From NCBI RefSeq assembly GCF_001428075.1, contig NZ_LMSI01000002.1, positions 1-64,000 on the forward strand: a DNA stretch of 64,000 bases. Direction: 5' to 3'. Numbering within the stretch: the stretch's first letter is position 1; each line of letters begins with the position of its first letter. Position numbers and translations under genes: made by a program. Source of the stretch: Arthrobacter sp. Soil764. GTDB lineage: Bacteria > Actinomycetota > Actinomycetes > Actinomycetales > Micrococcaceae. Positions 1-8,771 of this stretch are shown here, one piece after another. A model generated the notes under the pieces. The model saw only the letters and a list, made by a program, of their open reading frames with translations. It was not told the origin of the DNA and searched no databases.

Positions 1-364
1 CCCCGGCGGCGCCGGAGCTGACGGTCAGGACCCCGGCAATTTCCTCCACCGCCGACATCTCGGCGTAGGTGCGTTCCTGTACCGGGGCGTCCGGGGCAAG
101 CATTGCGTGCTGGAACCCAACCGCCTCCGCAGCGTCGCGTGCCTTCATCGCGGCGAGCTGCGCCTCCAAACGGGACACAACCTCCAGCCGTTCCAGCCGG
201 AGTTCGTACCGCCGCTGCAACACATCCACACCGGCACCAACACCAACCCCGGCAGCCAGGAAAGCGTCCTCAGCAGCCAGCGCATCAAGGGCGGCAACGG
301 AGGCATGAACACCCTCCAAAACCACCTCACAACCGCTGCCGATTCCCATGGAAACATCATCCAT
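1..364 (-). CDS. DUF222/HNH endonuclease family protein, N-terminal part (runs off left edge)
   Basis: Reading the complement leftward from 364 gives an open frame to the window edge with no stop. It starts MDDVSMGIGSGCEVV and contains a long helical stretch (VLQRRYELRLERLEVVSRL) followed by the motif RTYAEMSAVEEIAG. That motif matches the N-terminal DUF222 region of actinobacterial HNH proteins; compare SAREMSQVAEVACLLSI in the protein at 61417-62859. The C-terminal HNH nuclease motif would lie outside the window. The start is uncertain: ATG at 364 and ATG at 349 are both possible and neither has a strong ribosome-binding site. These proteins are common, multi-copy and mostly uncharacterised in Arthrobacter-like genomes. 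Confidence 0.75.
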   Translation of the reverse strand, partial: MDDVSMGIGSGCEVVLEGVHASVAALDALAAEDAFLAAGVGVGAGVDVLQRRYELRLERLEVVSRLEAQLAAMKARDAAEAVGFQHAMLAPDAPVQERTYAEMSAVEEIAGVLTVSSGAAG

Positions 365-438
365 CGAGGGGCCGACAATTACGGTTTCCAGGCATCAAGC
401 CGCGGCCAGAACGACCGGGACTTGCCGTATCGGGGCAC

Positions 439-1638
439 TCAGTTTGGCGCGGTGGCCCAAGCACCCTTTCGCAACACCCCGGCCAGGTTCAGTTCCTGAT
501 CAACCAGGACCACATCGGCGGGCATCCCAGGCCGCAGATCGCCTGCCCTAGCTGAAAGACCAAGCACGGCGGCGGGGACGGCGGTCGCGGACGTCACCGC
601 ATCCCGCAGGGAAACGCCAGCAGCAACGGTGGCCCGGACAACGTCCAGCAAAGCGCTGGTCCCGCCGGCGATGGCCCCCGTGCCATCCACGCGCGCCACG
701 CCTCCGCTGACTGTCACGGAGAGGGAACCCAGCCGGTACCGCCCGTCGTCCAGGCCGGTGGCGGCCATGGCGTCGGTCACCAGGGCGATGTTCTCCGCAC
801 CCACAAGGTCGAACACCAGCTTCACAATTTCCGGGGCCAGGTGCACGCCATCAGCAATCAGTTCCACCACTGCTTTTCCAGCTTTTGCCGCGCTGAGGCT
901 CGCCGAGACAGGGCCGGGGGAGCGGTGGTGCAGGGGAGGCATGGCATTGAATAAGTGCGTTACCGTCGGGCGGTTCCTCCCGGTGGAATTGCCGGCCGAG
1001 TCCAAAGCGGCCGCCGCGCGCGCCAGGAAGGCTGCCGAGGTCGTATGGTCCGCCGCGGTGTGGCCCAGCGAAGGAATGATGCCGCGGGCGGTGAGCAGGT
1101 CAGCAAGTTCGGAGGCGCCGGGCAGCTCGGCCGCCAAGGTCATGGAGGCCAAGGTTGGCCCTGCCGCGGCCAGCATGCGGGCCACCACATCCGGGTCGGG
1201 GTCCAGCAGCAGCGCGGGATTGTGGGCTCCGCACTGCTGGCCCGAGAGGAAAGGACCCTCCAGGTGCGATCCGGCAATCAGCCCCAGTCCTGCCAGCTCC
1301 CGCAACACCCCAAGGTTCCGGACCAGGTCCCCTGGCTCTCCGGTGACCAGGCTGCCCACCAGTGTGGTGGTTCCACGGCTGTGCAGGTAGCGTGCAGCCC
1401 GCTCGGCGCCGTCGCGATCGCCCTCCGAGAAATCCGAACCATACGCGCCATGGCAGTGCACGTCCACCAGGCCGGGTATCAGGACGCGGCCGGCGGGTGC
1501 GTCCGGCGGAACTACCCCGGGAAAGTCCCGCGCAGGGCCCGCGAAGGTGACCAGGCCGCCGTCGGCCGCCACCACCCCGTCCGCAATATCCAGCGACGCG
1601 GTGACGATACGCCCGCGAAGAAACAGTTCATTGCCCAT
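439..1638 (-). CDS. nagA: N-acetylglucosamine-6-phosphate deacetylase
   Basis: 399 aa, close to the usual NagA length. It removes the acetyl group from GlcNAc-6-phosphate in the cytoplasm, giving glucosamine-6-phosphate and acetate. Visible motifs are the metal-site start DVHCHGAYGSDF near residue 60, the substrate loop SHLEGPFLS, VTHLFNAM with a metal-binding His, and VTDAMAATG carrying the catalytic Asp. It is the last gene of a minus-strand amino-sugar operon, three bases downstream of the CutC-family gene, and feeds NagB (2427-3206). Transcription probably starts upstream of the EIIC gene, where a dre-like operator sits. Confidence 0.93.
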   Translation of the reverse strand: MGNELFLRGRIVTASLDIADGVVAADGGLVTFAGPARDFPGVVPPDAPAGRVLIPGLVDVHCHGAYGSDFSEGDRDGAERAARYLHSRGTTTLVGSLVTGEPGDLVRNLGVLRELAGLGLIAGSHLEGPFLSGQQCGAHNPALLLDPDPDVVARMLAAAGPTLASMTLAAELPGASELADLLTARGIIPSLGHTAADHTTSAAFLARAAAALDSAGNSTGRNRPTVTHLFNAMPPLHHRSPGPVSASLSAAKAGKAVVELIADGVHLAPEIVKLVFDLVGAENIALVTDAMAATGLDDGRYRLGSLSVTVSGGVARVDGTGAIAGGTSALLDVVRATVAAGVSLRDAVTSATAVPAAVLGLSARAGDLRPGMPADVVLVDQELNLAGVLRKGAWATAPN

Positions 1639-1641
1639 CGT

Positions 1642-2442
1642 TTACTGTCCTTCATTCGTCGGTTGCATCAGCGGTACGGCGGCCACGGCGGCTGCCATGC
1701 GGGCGGCCAAGCCTTGGTCCGCGGCGCCAGCCCGGTCCCCGCCCCCGTGCCGGGGCCGCGCCGAGGTGTGTACGGCATGGACTCCCACTTCAAGGAGCGA
1801 CGGTACCAGCGCCAGGGTGACACCCCCGCCTGCCATGATCTGGACCGAAGGAGCGCTCCGGCGTCCCTGCTGCACAATCCTGCCCAGCATCTCCAAGCCC
1901 GCGGCGCAGTTGGGGCCACCACCACTGGTGAGGACCCGGTCCACCCCGGCCTCCTCCAGCCGGGAGAGCGCCTCGGCGGGGTCCAGGCCGGCGGCCAGGG
2001 CTGCGTCGAACGCGCGGTGGAACGTGACTTCGGCGTCCGGCCTCACGGCCCGCGCTGCTGCCACGACGCGCCGGATAGCCTGGACATCCGGGCCGCCGTC
2101 GGATGCCAGGACACCAACCACCACGCCCGCCGCTCCGGCACCCAAAGCCGCAGCGGCATCGCGCTCAATGACATCGAGCTCGCCGGGTGAATAGGTGAAG
2201 TTGCCCGGCCGCGGACGCACCAGGACATGGACGGGAAGGCCCAGCCCGCACGCCTGCTCGATGGTGCCGATGCTTGGCGTGATGCCCTCCGTCTCCGCCA
2301 GGGCGGCGCAGAGTTCAACCCTGGCCGCGCCCACGGCGGCGGCCAGCCGGACGCCGTCGGCGTTTTCCACGGCAAGTTCCAGCTGCGGGCGGCGGACAGC
2401 AACCACCGGCGTGCCCTGGCCCGTGCTCAAAGCCCCTGCCAC
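1642..2442 (-). CDS. cutC: CutC family protein (copper homeostasis/TIM-barrel family)
   Basis: About 266 aa from GTG at 2442. The conserved CutC core is clear: [64 protein letters not shown] and IMAGGGV. CutC has been linked to copper tolerance, but its biochemical role is unsettled, so the name records a family and not a proven function. The start is ambiguous. GTG at 2442 overlaps the nagB end by 16 bases and has GGAAG upstream; TTG at 2430 would overlap the nagB stop as TTGA. Its position between nagB and nagA suggests a link to amino-sugar metabolism. Confidence 0.85.
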   Translation of the reverse strand: MAGALSTGQGTPVVAVRRPQLELAVENADGVRLAAAVGAARVELCAALAETEGITPSIGTIEQACGLGLPVHVLVRPRPGNFTYSPGELDVIERDAAAALGAGAAGVVVGVLASDGGPDVQAIRRVVAAARAVRPDAEVTFHRAFDAALAAGLDPAEALSRLEEAGVDRVLTSGGGPNCAAGLEMLGRIVQQGRRSAPSVQIMAGGGVTLALVPSLLEVGVHAVHTSARPRHGGGDRAGAADQGLAARMAAAVAAVPLMQPTNEGQ

Positions 2443-3206
2443 GCCGGCTTCCGTCCGAACGTATCCGTGTAGTAGTCCCGGTGGGCCAGCCGCGAGGCTG
2501 CGGCCTCGTCCACCAGGACCGAGACGTGCGGGTGCAGCTGGAGCGCGGATGCGGGGCAGTTGGCGGCGACTGGGCCCTCGACGGCGGCCGCGATGGCTTC
2601 CGCCTTGGCCTCGCCCATGGCGAGCAGCAGCAGGTGCCGGGCCTCGCGGATGGTGCCCAGCCCCTGGGTCAGGACGTGGTCCGGCACGGCGTCCGCGGAG
2701 TCGAAGAAGCGGGCGTTGTCCTGGCGCGTCTGGCGGGTAAGGGTCTTGATCCGGGTGCGCGAGCCGAGCGAGGACATCGGTTCGTTGAAGCCCACATGCC
2801 CGTCCGTGCCGATGCCAAGGATCTGGAGATCCACCCCTCCTGCAGCTGCAATCCGCGCCTCGTACTGCTCCGCCTCGGCCTGCAGGTCCTCCGCTATGCC
2901 GTCCAGGCCATGCACCGCGTCGGCGCCGAAGTCCACGCTTGCCGTGAATTCCTCCCGGATGACCGAGTGGTATGACTGCGGATGCCCGGCGGACAGTCCC
3001 ACGTACTCGTCCAGCAGGAACGCCCGGGCCTCTGCGAAGCTCAGGCCGCCGCTGCGGTGCCGTTGGATGAGTTCCTGGTAGGTGCCCAGTGGTGTGGACC
3101 CGGTGGCCAGTCCCAGGACGGACGGGCCGCGACGGACCTGGTCCTCGATGGCGTCCGCGGCCGCGCGGGCGACGTCGGCAGGGGTGGGCAGAATGATGAT
3201 TTCCAT
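2427..3206 (-). CDS. nagB: Glucosamine-6-phosphate deaminase
   Basis: 259 aa. It converts glucosamine-6-phosphate to fructose-6-phosphate and ammonia, joining amino-sugar catabolism to glycolysis. Family signatures are present: [15 protein letters not shown] near residue 35, [17 protein letters not shown] with the catalytic Asp, [15 protein letters not shown], and SRTRIKTLT. The length is typical of the short NagB form that lacks an allosteric extension. It lies between the EIIC gene (50-base gap) and the CutC gene (overlapping), in the same operon as nagA. Confidence 0.94.
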   Translation of the reverse strand: MEIIILPTPADVARAAADAIEDQVRRGPSVLGLATGSTPLGTYQELIQRHRSGGLSFAEARAFLLDEYVGLSAGHPQSYHSVIREEFTASVDFGADAVHGLDGIAEDLQAEAEQYEARIAAAGGVDLQILGIGTDGHVGFNEPMSSLGSRTRIKTLTRQTRQDNARFFDSADAVPDHVLTQGLGTIREARHLLLLAMGEAKAEAIAAAVEGPVAANCPASALQLHPHVSVLVDEAAASRLAHRDYYTDTFGRKPAWQGL

Positions 3207-3256
3207 GCGGTCTTGGTGCTTCCGGTTGCAGTTGCGGGAGGTAAGGACGGAGGCCG

Positions 3257-4507
3257 CTACTTCGCGGCCTCTGTCTCCACAGTGACTTCGTCGTCCTCAC
3301 GGCCAGGGGTTCGCAGGTTCCAGCGCTTGATGACGAAGGAGAAGAGGAAGTAGTAGATCACTGCGTAGCCCAGTCCTATGGGGATGAGCAGCCAGCCGTT
3401 CTGTGATTTGCCGAAGTTGAGGACAAAGTCGATCAGGCCTGCTGAAAACGTGAACCCGTGATGGATTCCCAGCGCGTTGACCAGGGCCATGGACGTTCCG
3501 GTCAGGGCGGCGTGGACGATGTAGAGCGGGAAGGCCACGAACATAAAGGAGTACTCAAGCGGTTCGGTGATGCCGGTGAAAAAAGCGGTCAACGCGGTGG
3601 AGAGCATGATGCCGCCGACGATCTTCTTCTGCGAGGGCTTGGCGTGGCGCCAAATGGCAAGTGCTGCTGCAGGCAGGCCGAACATCATGATGGGGAAGAA
3701 ACCGGTCATGAAGATGCCCGCGCTGGGGTCCCCGGCGAAGAAGCGGTTGAGGTCACCGCGGACCAGGTGGCCCGAGGCGTCGGTGTAGTCACCGATGAGG
3801 AACCAGACGCCGGAGTTCAGGATGTGGTGCAGTCCTGCGGGAATCAGCATGCGGTTGGCGAAGCCGTAGATGCCTCCGCCGGCCACAGCGTTGCTGGCCA
3901 CTGCCTGGCCCACCGCGGAAAGGCCGGCGTTGAACAGCGGGTAGGCCAGGGCAAGGAGGACGCCGGCGACCAGGCTGGAGACGGAGGTCAGGATTGGCAC
4001 CAATCGGCGGCCGCTGAAGAAGCCAAGGAAGTCCGGCAGTTTTGTGCGGTAGAACCGCTGCCACAGCGTTGCGGAGAGCAGACCCACCACAATGCCGGCC
4101 AGGACGCCGTAGTTGATCATCGCTTGCTTGCCGGCCGGGTCAACCTGTCCGGCCAGGACCAGCGGGGACATGGCCTTGAAGACCCCGTCGATCACCATGT
4201 AGCCAACGACGGCGGCCAAAGCAGTGGAACCATCGGCCTTCTTGGCCCAGCCGATGGCGATGCCGACTGCAAAAATGAGCGGCAGCCAAGTGAAAACGGC
4301 ATTGCCGGCTGCGGAGATGACGGCGGCGCCACCTTCAAATCCAGGGATGGCGCCGAGCAGGTCGGCCTGGCCAATGCGCAGCAGGATGCCTGCGGCGGGG
4401 AGAACAGCGATGGGCAGCATCAGGGTGCGGCCCAGGCGCTGCAGTGTGGCAAACGCCTTGTTTGGCTTCTTTTCGGAAGCCAGGGCGGCGGTCTCGGATG
4501 TTGACAT
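3257..4507 (-). CDS. nagE: PTS N-acetylglucosamine-type permease, EIIC component
   Basis: 416 aa polytopic membrane protein of the glucose/GlcNAc PTS class. It carries many hydrophobic segments and the conserved stretch [21 protein letters not shown], with the GITEPLE motif of the sugar-binding EIIC domain. The protein contains only EIIC; EIIB and EIIA are separate proteins encoded divergently at 4738-4968 and 4968-5426. A clear ribosome-binding site (AGAGGTG) precedes the ATG at 4507. It is the first gene of the minus-strand nag operon, so uptake and catabolism are co-transcribed. Specificity for GlcNAc rather than glucose is inferred mainly from the nagA/nagB neighbours. Confidence 0.92.
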   Translation of the reverse strand: MSTSETAALASEKKPNKAFATLQRLGRTLMLPIAVLPAAGILLRIGQADLLGAIPGFEGGAAVISAAGNAVFTWLPLIFAVGIAIGWAKKADGSTALAAVVGYMVIDGVFKAMSPLVLAGQVDPAGKQAMINYGVLAGIVVGLLSATLWQRFYRTKLPDFLGFFSGRRLVPILTSVSSLVAGVLLALAYPLFNAGLSAVGQAVASNAVAGGGIYGFANRMLIPAGLHHILNSGVWFLIGDYTDASGHLVRGDLNRFFAGDPSAGIFMTGFFPIMMFGLPAAALAIWRHAKPSQKKIVGGIMLSTALTAFFTGITEPLEYSFMFVAFPLYIVHAALTGTSMALVNALGIHHGFTFSAGLIDFVLNFGKSQNGWLLIPIGLGYAVIYYFLFSFVIKRWNLRTPGREDDEVTVETEAAK

Positions 4508-4566
4508 GGTTGCACCTCTGCGGGTTCTGGTGGGGCTTGTAAAGGAGGGGTTCCAGCCGGTACTGT

Positions 4567-4580
4567 CTGGTTATGACCAG
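4567..4580. promoter_or_regulatory. dre-like operator (DasR/NagR-type) between EIIC and EIIB genes
   Basis: CTGGTTATGACCAG is an inverted repeat with perfect CTGGT/ACCAG arms. It keeps the TGGT-N4-ACCA frame of the GlcNAc regulator site described in actinobacteria (core TGGTCTAGACCA). It lies 60 bases upstream of the EIIC start and about 158 bases upstream of the EIIB start, so it could control both directions. Confidence 0.65.
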
Positions 4581-4737
4581 TTTAGTGTGATCCATCCCAC
4601 GAGCGCCTGTCAAGGCAATGGGAAATCCTGCCGGGCCATTCAAAAGGCCGGTGGTGGAAGCCATAATTGGTCGCACTTGGGCCGCCGGCCCGGTGAGGAA
4701 GCAGTGCTCCGAGTGGGCACCGTCAGAAAGGGCAACC

Positions 4738-4968
4738 ATGTCCAAAGCAGAAAAGATCATTGAAGGACTGGGCGGAGCCGGCAACATCGTGGAGATTGAA
4801 GCCTGCATTACCCGCCTTCGCACTGAGGTTAAAGATGGTTCCCTCGTGAACGAGGCCTCCTTGAAGGCGGCCGGAGCCCACGGCGTGCTGGCCTCCGGCA
4901 CGGCTGTCCAGGTCATCGTTGGCCCCGAGGCCGACACCTTGGCCGAAGACATCGAGGACCTCCTCTAG
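4738..4968 (+). CDS. PTS glucose/GlcNAc family EIIB component
   Basis: 76 aa, a single EIIB domain. The phosphocysteine is Cys23 in the family motif IEACITRLR. The start is ATG at 4738, preceded by GAAAGGG; an upstream in-frame ATG would add a leader unrelated to the family. It receives phosphate from the EIIA encoded next and passes it to sugar bound to EIIC. Its stop overlaps the next start by one base (TAGTG), so expression of the two is coupled. Confidence 0.93.
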   Translation: MSKAEKIIEGLGGAGNIVEIEACITRLRTEVKDGSLVNEASLKAAGAHGVLASGTAVQVIVGPEADTLAEDIEDLL

Positions 4969-5426
4969 TGGCGCAGCCCCTGGTGGTCCTGGCGCCCATC
5001 GCCGGCACCGTGATTCCCCTTGCCGAGGTCCCGGACCCTGTTTTCGCCGGCCAGATGGTGGGTTCCGGCGCGGCAGTGGAACCGCCCGTAGGCGAGATGT
5101 TCGACGTCGTGTCTCCGGTGGCGGGAAAGGTGATCAAGCTGCTGCCGCATGCCTTTGTAGTGGTTGAGTCCTCAGGGCGCGGTGTGCTCACCCATGTGGG
5201 CATCGACACGGTCAAGCTCAAAGGCGAAGGCTTTAAGCTGCTGATTGCCCAGGGAGACACTGTGGACGCCGGCGCTGCCGTGATGCGCGTCGATCCCACC
5301 GCCGCCCTCGCGGCCGGTTACTCGATGGTGAGTCCCGTCGTCGTCCTCGACACCAAGCCGGACACGGCAACCTTGGTCGGAGCCGGCACTGTCACCGCCG
5401 GGCAGCAGCTGTTCTCGCTCGATTAG
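4968..5426 (+). CDS. PTS glucose-type EIIA component
   Basis: 152 aa, GTG start overlapping the EIIB stop. It is a Crr/IIA-Glc fold protein: IAGTVIPL near residue 11, SPVAGKV near 49, and the active-site pair His61 (PHAF) and His76 (LTHVGIDTVKLKGEGF). His76 corresponds to the phosphorylated histidine. It accepts phosphate from HPr and hands it to EIIB. HPr and enzyme I are not in the window. The gene is convergent with the GntR regulator, with only nine bases between their ends. Confidence 0.93.
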   Translation: MAQPLVVLAPIAGTVIPLAEVPDPVFAGQMVGSGAAVEPPVGEMFDVVSPVAGKVIKLLPHAFVVVESSGRGVLTHVGIDTVKLKGEGFKLLIAQGDTVDAGAAVMRVDPTAALAAGYSMVSPVVVLDTKPDTATLVGAGTVTAGQQLFSLD

Positions 5427-5435
5427 GGCTGAGCG

Positions 5436-6188
5436 CTAGAGCCGGACTTCCATGTTCAGGGAGTAGCGGTCGGAGCGGTACCACGAGCGTGAATGCTCGA
5501 TGGCAAGGGGCCCTGAATAGGACACCCGGTCGAAGGCCAGCACCGGCGCCCCTGTGCCGGTTCCGAGGAGCGCCCCCACGTCCGCGGGGGCGCCCTCGGA
5601 CCTCACGCTCTGCCGGGCCCTGTCGATCTGGTGCCCGAACTGCGCGGCGAGGGCTTTGTAAACCGAGCCTGTCAGGTCGATATCCAGAAGTCCGCGGGCA
5701 TGCTCAGGGTTGTACCAGGCGTCATCCACGCTGACCGGCCGGCCGTCTGCAAGTCGGAGGCGCTTCAGATGGATGGCCTCGGAGCCCGGTGGCAGGCTGA
5801 GCGCTTCGGCCGTATCCGTGGGGGCAGCGCCGGCTTCGGCCACCAGCACCACCGTGCTGGGCACGTGTCCCATCGCCTCCATTTCCTGCGTGAACGAGGC
5901 AAGGTGCAGTGTTGACTGCACGGGGGAATCCGCCACAAACGTGCCCTTGGCCGGAACCCGCACCAGGTGCCCCTCGTTGACCAGGCGGCCGATTGCAGCG
6001 CGGACGGTTATGCGGCTGACGCCGTAGGAGTCCATGAGCGTTCGCTCGCTGGGAAGCCGGGCTCCGGGGTCCAGTTCCTCTTTGGCGAGCTTGAGTATGA
6101 TCAGCCGCAGTTGCTCGTGCTTGGGGACCTGGGTGTTATTGATGGCTGCGGCCGCTGCTCCCGCGGTGCTCCTTGATGTGGCGGACAA
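5436..6188 (-). CDS. GntR/UTRA (HutC subfamily) transcriptional regulator, DasR/NagR-like
   Basis: 250 aa from a TTG start at 6188, which has a very strong ribosome-binding site (AGGAGGGG, six bases away). A longer GTG frame from 6230 lacks one. Residues 20-88 form the GntR winged helix (LPSERTLMDSYGVSRITVRAAIGRL), and the rest is a UTRA effector domain ending in IEHSRSWYRSDRYSLNMEVRL. Family members sense phosphorylated amino sugars and repress nag/chitin genes through TGGT-N4-ACCA sites. Such sites occur at 4567 and, more weakly, 31 bases upstream of this start, which suggests it controls the nag/PTS block and itself. Confidence 0.9.
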   Translation of the reverse strand: MSATSRSTAGAAAAAINNTQVPKHEQLRLIILKLAKEELDPGARLPSERTLMDSYGVSRITVRAAIGRLVNEGHLVRVPAKGTFVADSPVQSTLHLASFTQEMEAMGHVPSTVVLVAEAGAAPTDTAEALSLPPGSEAIHLKRLRLADGRPVSVDDAWYNPEHARGLLDIDLTGSVYKALAAQFGHQIDRARQSVRSEGAPADVGALLGTGTGAPVLAFDRVSYSGPLAIEHSRSWYRSDRYSLNMEVRL

Positions 6189-6218
6189 TTGACGCCCCTC
6201 CTGCTGCTGGATAAGTCC

Positions 6219-6228
6219 GGTCCGGACC
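6219..6228. promoter_or_regulatory. Second dre-like palindrome upstream of the GntR regulator
   Basis: GGTCCGGACC is a perfect 10-base palindrome. In context (CGGTCCGGACCA) it matches 9 of 12 positions of the core TGGTCTAGACCA. It sits 31 bases upstream of the TTG start at 6188 and could be an autoregulatory site. A short GC-rich palindrome can occur by chance. Confidence 0.45.
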
Positions 6229-6298
6229 ACCTGCTTGGATTATTCCACAGGCGCGGGCCGTGGGGAGCCGCCCGCCCACCTTTGTTGCGGGCCGGGCG

Positions 6299-7600
6299 TC
6301 AGCCCACCAGCTCCGCGTCCTGGGCAATGGCGGGCCGGCGTACTGCCCTGGCGCGCAGGGCGAGCATGAGCATGGCGCCCAGCAGTGCCGGCGCCGCGAA
6401 TGCGATGGCGGCTACGGGGACGCCGCCCCCGAAGCCGACCAGCAGGGCGCCGTAGGTTGGGCCTGCGATGGCCCCGATGCGTCCCACGGCCAGCGCCCAG
6501 CCAAGGCCGGTGGCCCGGGTGGCGGCAGGGTAGAACTGTGCGATGTAGTCGTTAATCATGTTTTGCGTCCCCAGCCCGCCAAAACCTGCGACGGCGGCGA
6601 GTATGGTCATGAGCGCGGCCGGCGGGTTGGTGGACATCAGGAGCAGGGCCGCCGCTGCACTGACGAAGCCCACCACGACCAGCGGCCGAGGCCCGAACTT
6701 CTGGCTGGCAACAGATGCAAGGACAGTGCCGACCACGGCACCCACCGAGTACGCCAGCAGGAATGACACGGAGGATCCGACGCCGAACCCGGCGGTGCGC
6801 ATGATCTGCGGCAGCCACGTGCTGACGCCAAAGATGGTCAGCAGGCTCAGGACGGTGATGGCCCACAGCAGGACAGTGGTTCCGGCGGTGCCATTGGCGA
6901 AGAGGGCGCGGGTGGGGGAGACGCGAACGGCAGCGGCCGGGACATCCAGGGTACGGGGCAGCCCGTAAGCGGCCTCGATCCGGTCTGCCTCGGATGTGCG
7001 GAGCTGGGTCCGCAGGAACGAGGGCGACTCCGGCAGCAGGAGCCAGGCGAAGGGAACGATCAGCAGGCCTGCAGCTCCGATCGCGTATACCGGGCGGAAC
7101 CCGCTGGACTCCAGGACAGCCAGGGACGTCAGCGAGGCGGCAACCGTGCCCGTCGCCGGCCCCGTGAGCACGGCGCCCAGGACCAGCGACTTCTTCCCGG
7201 GCGGGGCGAACTCATTGGTGAGGGCCACCGCCGTCGGCAAAAGGCCGCCCACGCCGAAGCAGGCGATGAAGCGGAACGCTGCGAAGAGTTCCCAGCCCGG
7301 TGCCATGGCGCAGGCAAGCATGGCCAGCGAAAACAGCGCCAGCGCGCCTACAAAGATCCGACGGCGGCCCAGCCGGTCCGTCAGAGTACCCACGATCAGT
7401 GAGCCGAGCAGCATTCCCACCAGCGCCAGGGATCCCACCGCCCCGGCCCCGGCAGGCGTGACATTGAAGGGTGGCTGTCCGATCAGGGCGGGCAGGGTTG
7501 CACCGTAGACATAGAGGTCGTAGCCGTCGGCAAGCAGGCCAAGCCAGCACAGCACGAAGATTCCGGCCAGGGATTTGCTGGGGGCATCGGAGTTCATCAT
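6299..7600 (-). CDS. MFS transporter (AAHS-like, aromatic acid:H+ symporter group)
   Basis: 433 aa from ATG at 7600. It has about twelve hydrophobic segments and the classic MFS loop GTLTDRLGRRRIFVGAL between helices 2 and 3. The early sequence LLADGYDLYVYGATLP resembles the DGFD-type motif of aromatic acid/H+ symporters such as PcaK and BenK. The substrate is unknown; an aromatic or small organic acid is an inference. It is divergent from an IclR regulator, a usual arrangement for catabolic transporters. No catabolic enzyme genes adjoin it. Confidence 0.82.
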   Translation of the reverse strand: MMNSDAPSKSLAGIFVLCWLGLLADGYDLYVYGATLPALIGQPPFNVTPAGAGAVGSLALVGMLLGSLIVGTLTDRLGRRRIFVGALALFSLAMLACAMAPGWELFAAFRFIACFGVGGLLPTAVALTNEFAPPGKKSLVLGAVLTGPATGTVAASLTSLAVLESSGFRPVYAIGAAGLLIVPFAWLLLPESPSFLRTQLRTSEADRIEAAYGLPRTLDVPAAAVRVSPTRALFANGTAGTTVLLWAITVLSLLTIFGVSTWLPQIMRTAGFGVGSSVSFLLAYSVGAVVGTVLASVASQKFGPRPLVVVGFVSAAAALLLMSTNPPAALMTILAAVAGFGGLGTQNMINDYIAQFYPAATRATGLGWALAVGRIGAIAGPTYGALLVGFGGGVPVAAIAFAAPALLGAMLMLALRARAVRRPAIAQDAELVG

Positions 7601-7687
7601 TGATTCCAATCGGGTCAAGGGACGCTGGCTGGATGCCTGCGGGACGTCCTTCAGCTTCGCCCCACGGTACTTGCCCTGTGGCCGGTC

Positions 7688-7704
7688 TTTTCACTGGGTG
7701 AAAA
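7688..7704. promoter_or_regulatory. Perfect 7-3-7 palindrome, probable IclR operator
   Basis: TTTTCACTGGGTGAAAA has seven-base perfect arms around TGG. It lies in the divergent gap, 49 bases upstream of the IclR start and 87 bases upstream of the MFS start, and is a plausible binding site for the IclR protein. Confidence 0.6.
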
Positions 7705-7753
7705 TCCTCTTTGTGGCGGAGCCCACATTGTCCAAGCTTGATGGAGGCAACAG

Positions 7754-8650
7754 ATGGAGGCGGACATGGCCGGAGCAGGCAGGCAAACAGCAGCCGCGCC
7801 CAGCGACGCTGCGCCTGCACTTCCCGGCACGCCCGTGCTGGTGCGGGCCCTGAGCCTGCTGGCCCAGTTTACGGAACAGCGCCGGGCCCTGAGCCTGTCC
7901 GAACTGTCCCGCCAGGCCGGCCTTGCCCCGGCAACGGCGCTGCGGCTGGTGAGGCACCTGACCGAGTGGGGTGCACTGGAGCGCCTCGAGGACGGCCGCT
8001 ACGTGGTGGGGTTACGCCTCTGGGAAATCGCCTCGCTTTCACCGCGGGGCCACGGGGTGCGGCAGATCGCCCTGCCGTACCTTGAGGACCTTTACGAGGT
8101 CACGCGGCATCATGTGCTGCTGGCCGTCCGCGAAGGCACGGACGCAGTCCTGATCGACAGGCTCTCCTCGCGTACCGCGACTGAGGTGGCTTACCGGGTT
8201 GGAGGCCGAATGCCTTTGCCCACCACCGCCGTCGGGCAGGTCCTGCTTGCCTCCGCCGGCCCGGAACTGCTGCAGGAACTGCTTGCCCAGCACACGGAAT
8301 CGCACGCGGTCGCGGGCGGAGTTCCGGATTCCGGCAGCCTTCCTGCGGCCCGGCTTCGCGGCGTCCTGGCAAACGTCAGGCAATCCGGCGTCGCGGTGGT
8401 CCGCCGGGACCGTCCGTCCCGCACTGTCTCCGTTGCCACACCCATTCACGGGGCGGACGGCGGCGTGGTGGCTGCGCTGTCCATCGTGGTCCCGGATGCC
8501 CAGACGCCGGCCCATGAGCTGGTACCGCTGGTCCGCGCCGCCGCGCGTGCCATCTCCCGGAGCCTTGGGTACCAGGCGAAAGCCAGCGGAGCCTGGCGGC
8601 ACACGCAGCCGCACCCGCAGCCTCTGGAGCCGGGGCACTTCCCCGCCTGA
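7754..8650 (+). CDS. IclR family transcriptional regulator
   Basis: 298 aa. The N-terminal winged helix spans roughly residues 28-90 (ALSLLAQFTEQRRALSLSELSRQAG, then a recognition helix ATALRLVRHL). It is followed by an IclR effector domain with LPYLEDLYEVTRHHVLLAVREG, a conserved GRMPLPTTAVGQVLLA segment and VSVATPIHG. GGAGG precedes ATG 7754, and an in-frame ATG at 7766 is an alternative. It probably controls the divergent MFS transporter and itself through the palindrome at 7688. The ligand is unknown. Confidence 0.9.
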   Translation: MEADMAGAGRQTAAAPSDAAPALPGTPVLVRALSLLAQFTEQRRALSLSELSRQAGLAPATALRLVRHLTEWGALERLEDGRYVVGLRLWEIASLSPRGHGVRQIALPYLEDLYEVTRHHVLLAVREGTDAVLIDRLSSRTATEVAYRVGGRMPLPTTAVGQVLLASAGPELLQELLAQHTESHAVAGGVPDSGSLPAARLRGVLANVRQSGVAVVRRDRPSRTVSVATPIHGADGGVVAALSIVVPDAQTPAHELVPLVRAAARAISRSLGYQAKASGAWRHTQPHPQPLEPGHFPA

Positions 8651-8771
8651 GCCGCAGTCAACTGCGGGTGACCCCGCCGGATTTGAAATCATTCCGTTAT
8701 TTCCGTCCCCGCCCTTCACCCTTTACGCTTAGAACTACTAAGCATGCTGTCGATTCTGGAGGGTAATCCTG

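Noticed and set aside
2443..3300. Upstream half of the 552-codon frame ending at 1642
   Set aside because: It is the shadow of nagB; only the last ~266 codons match CutC.
3458..4504. 348-codon plus-strand frame
   Set aside because: Low-complexity antisense of the EIIC gene, rich in Gln/Gly/His/Asp as expected of high-GC shadows.
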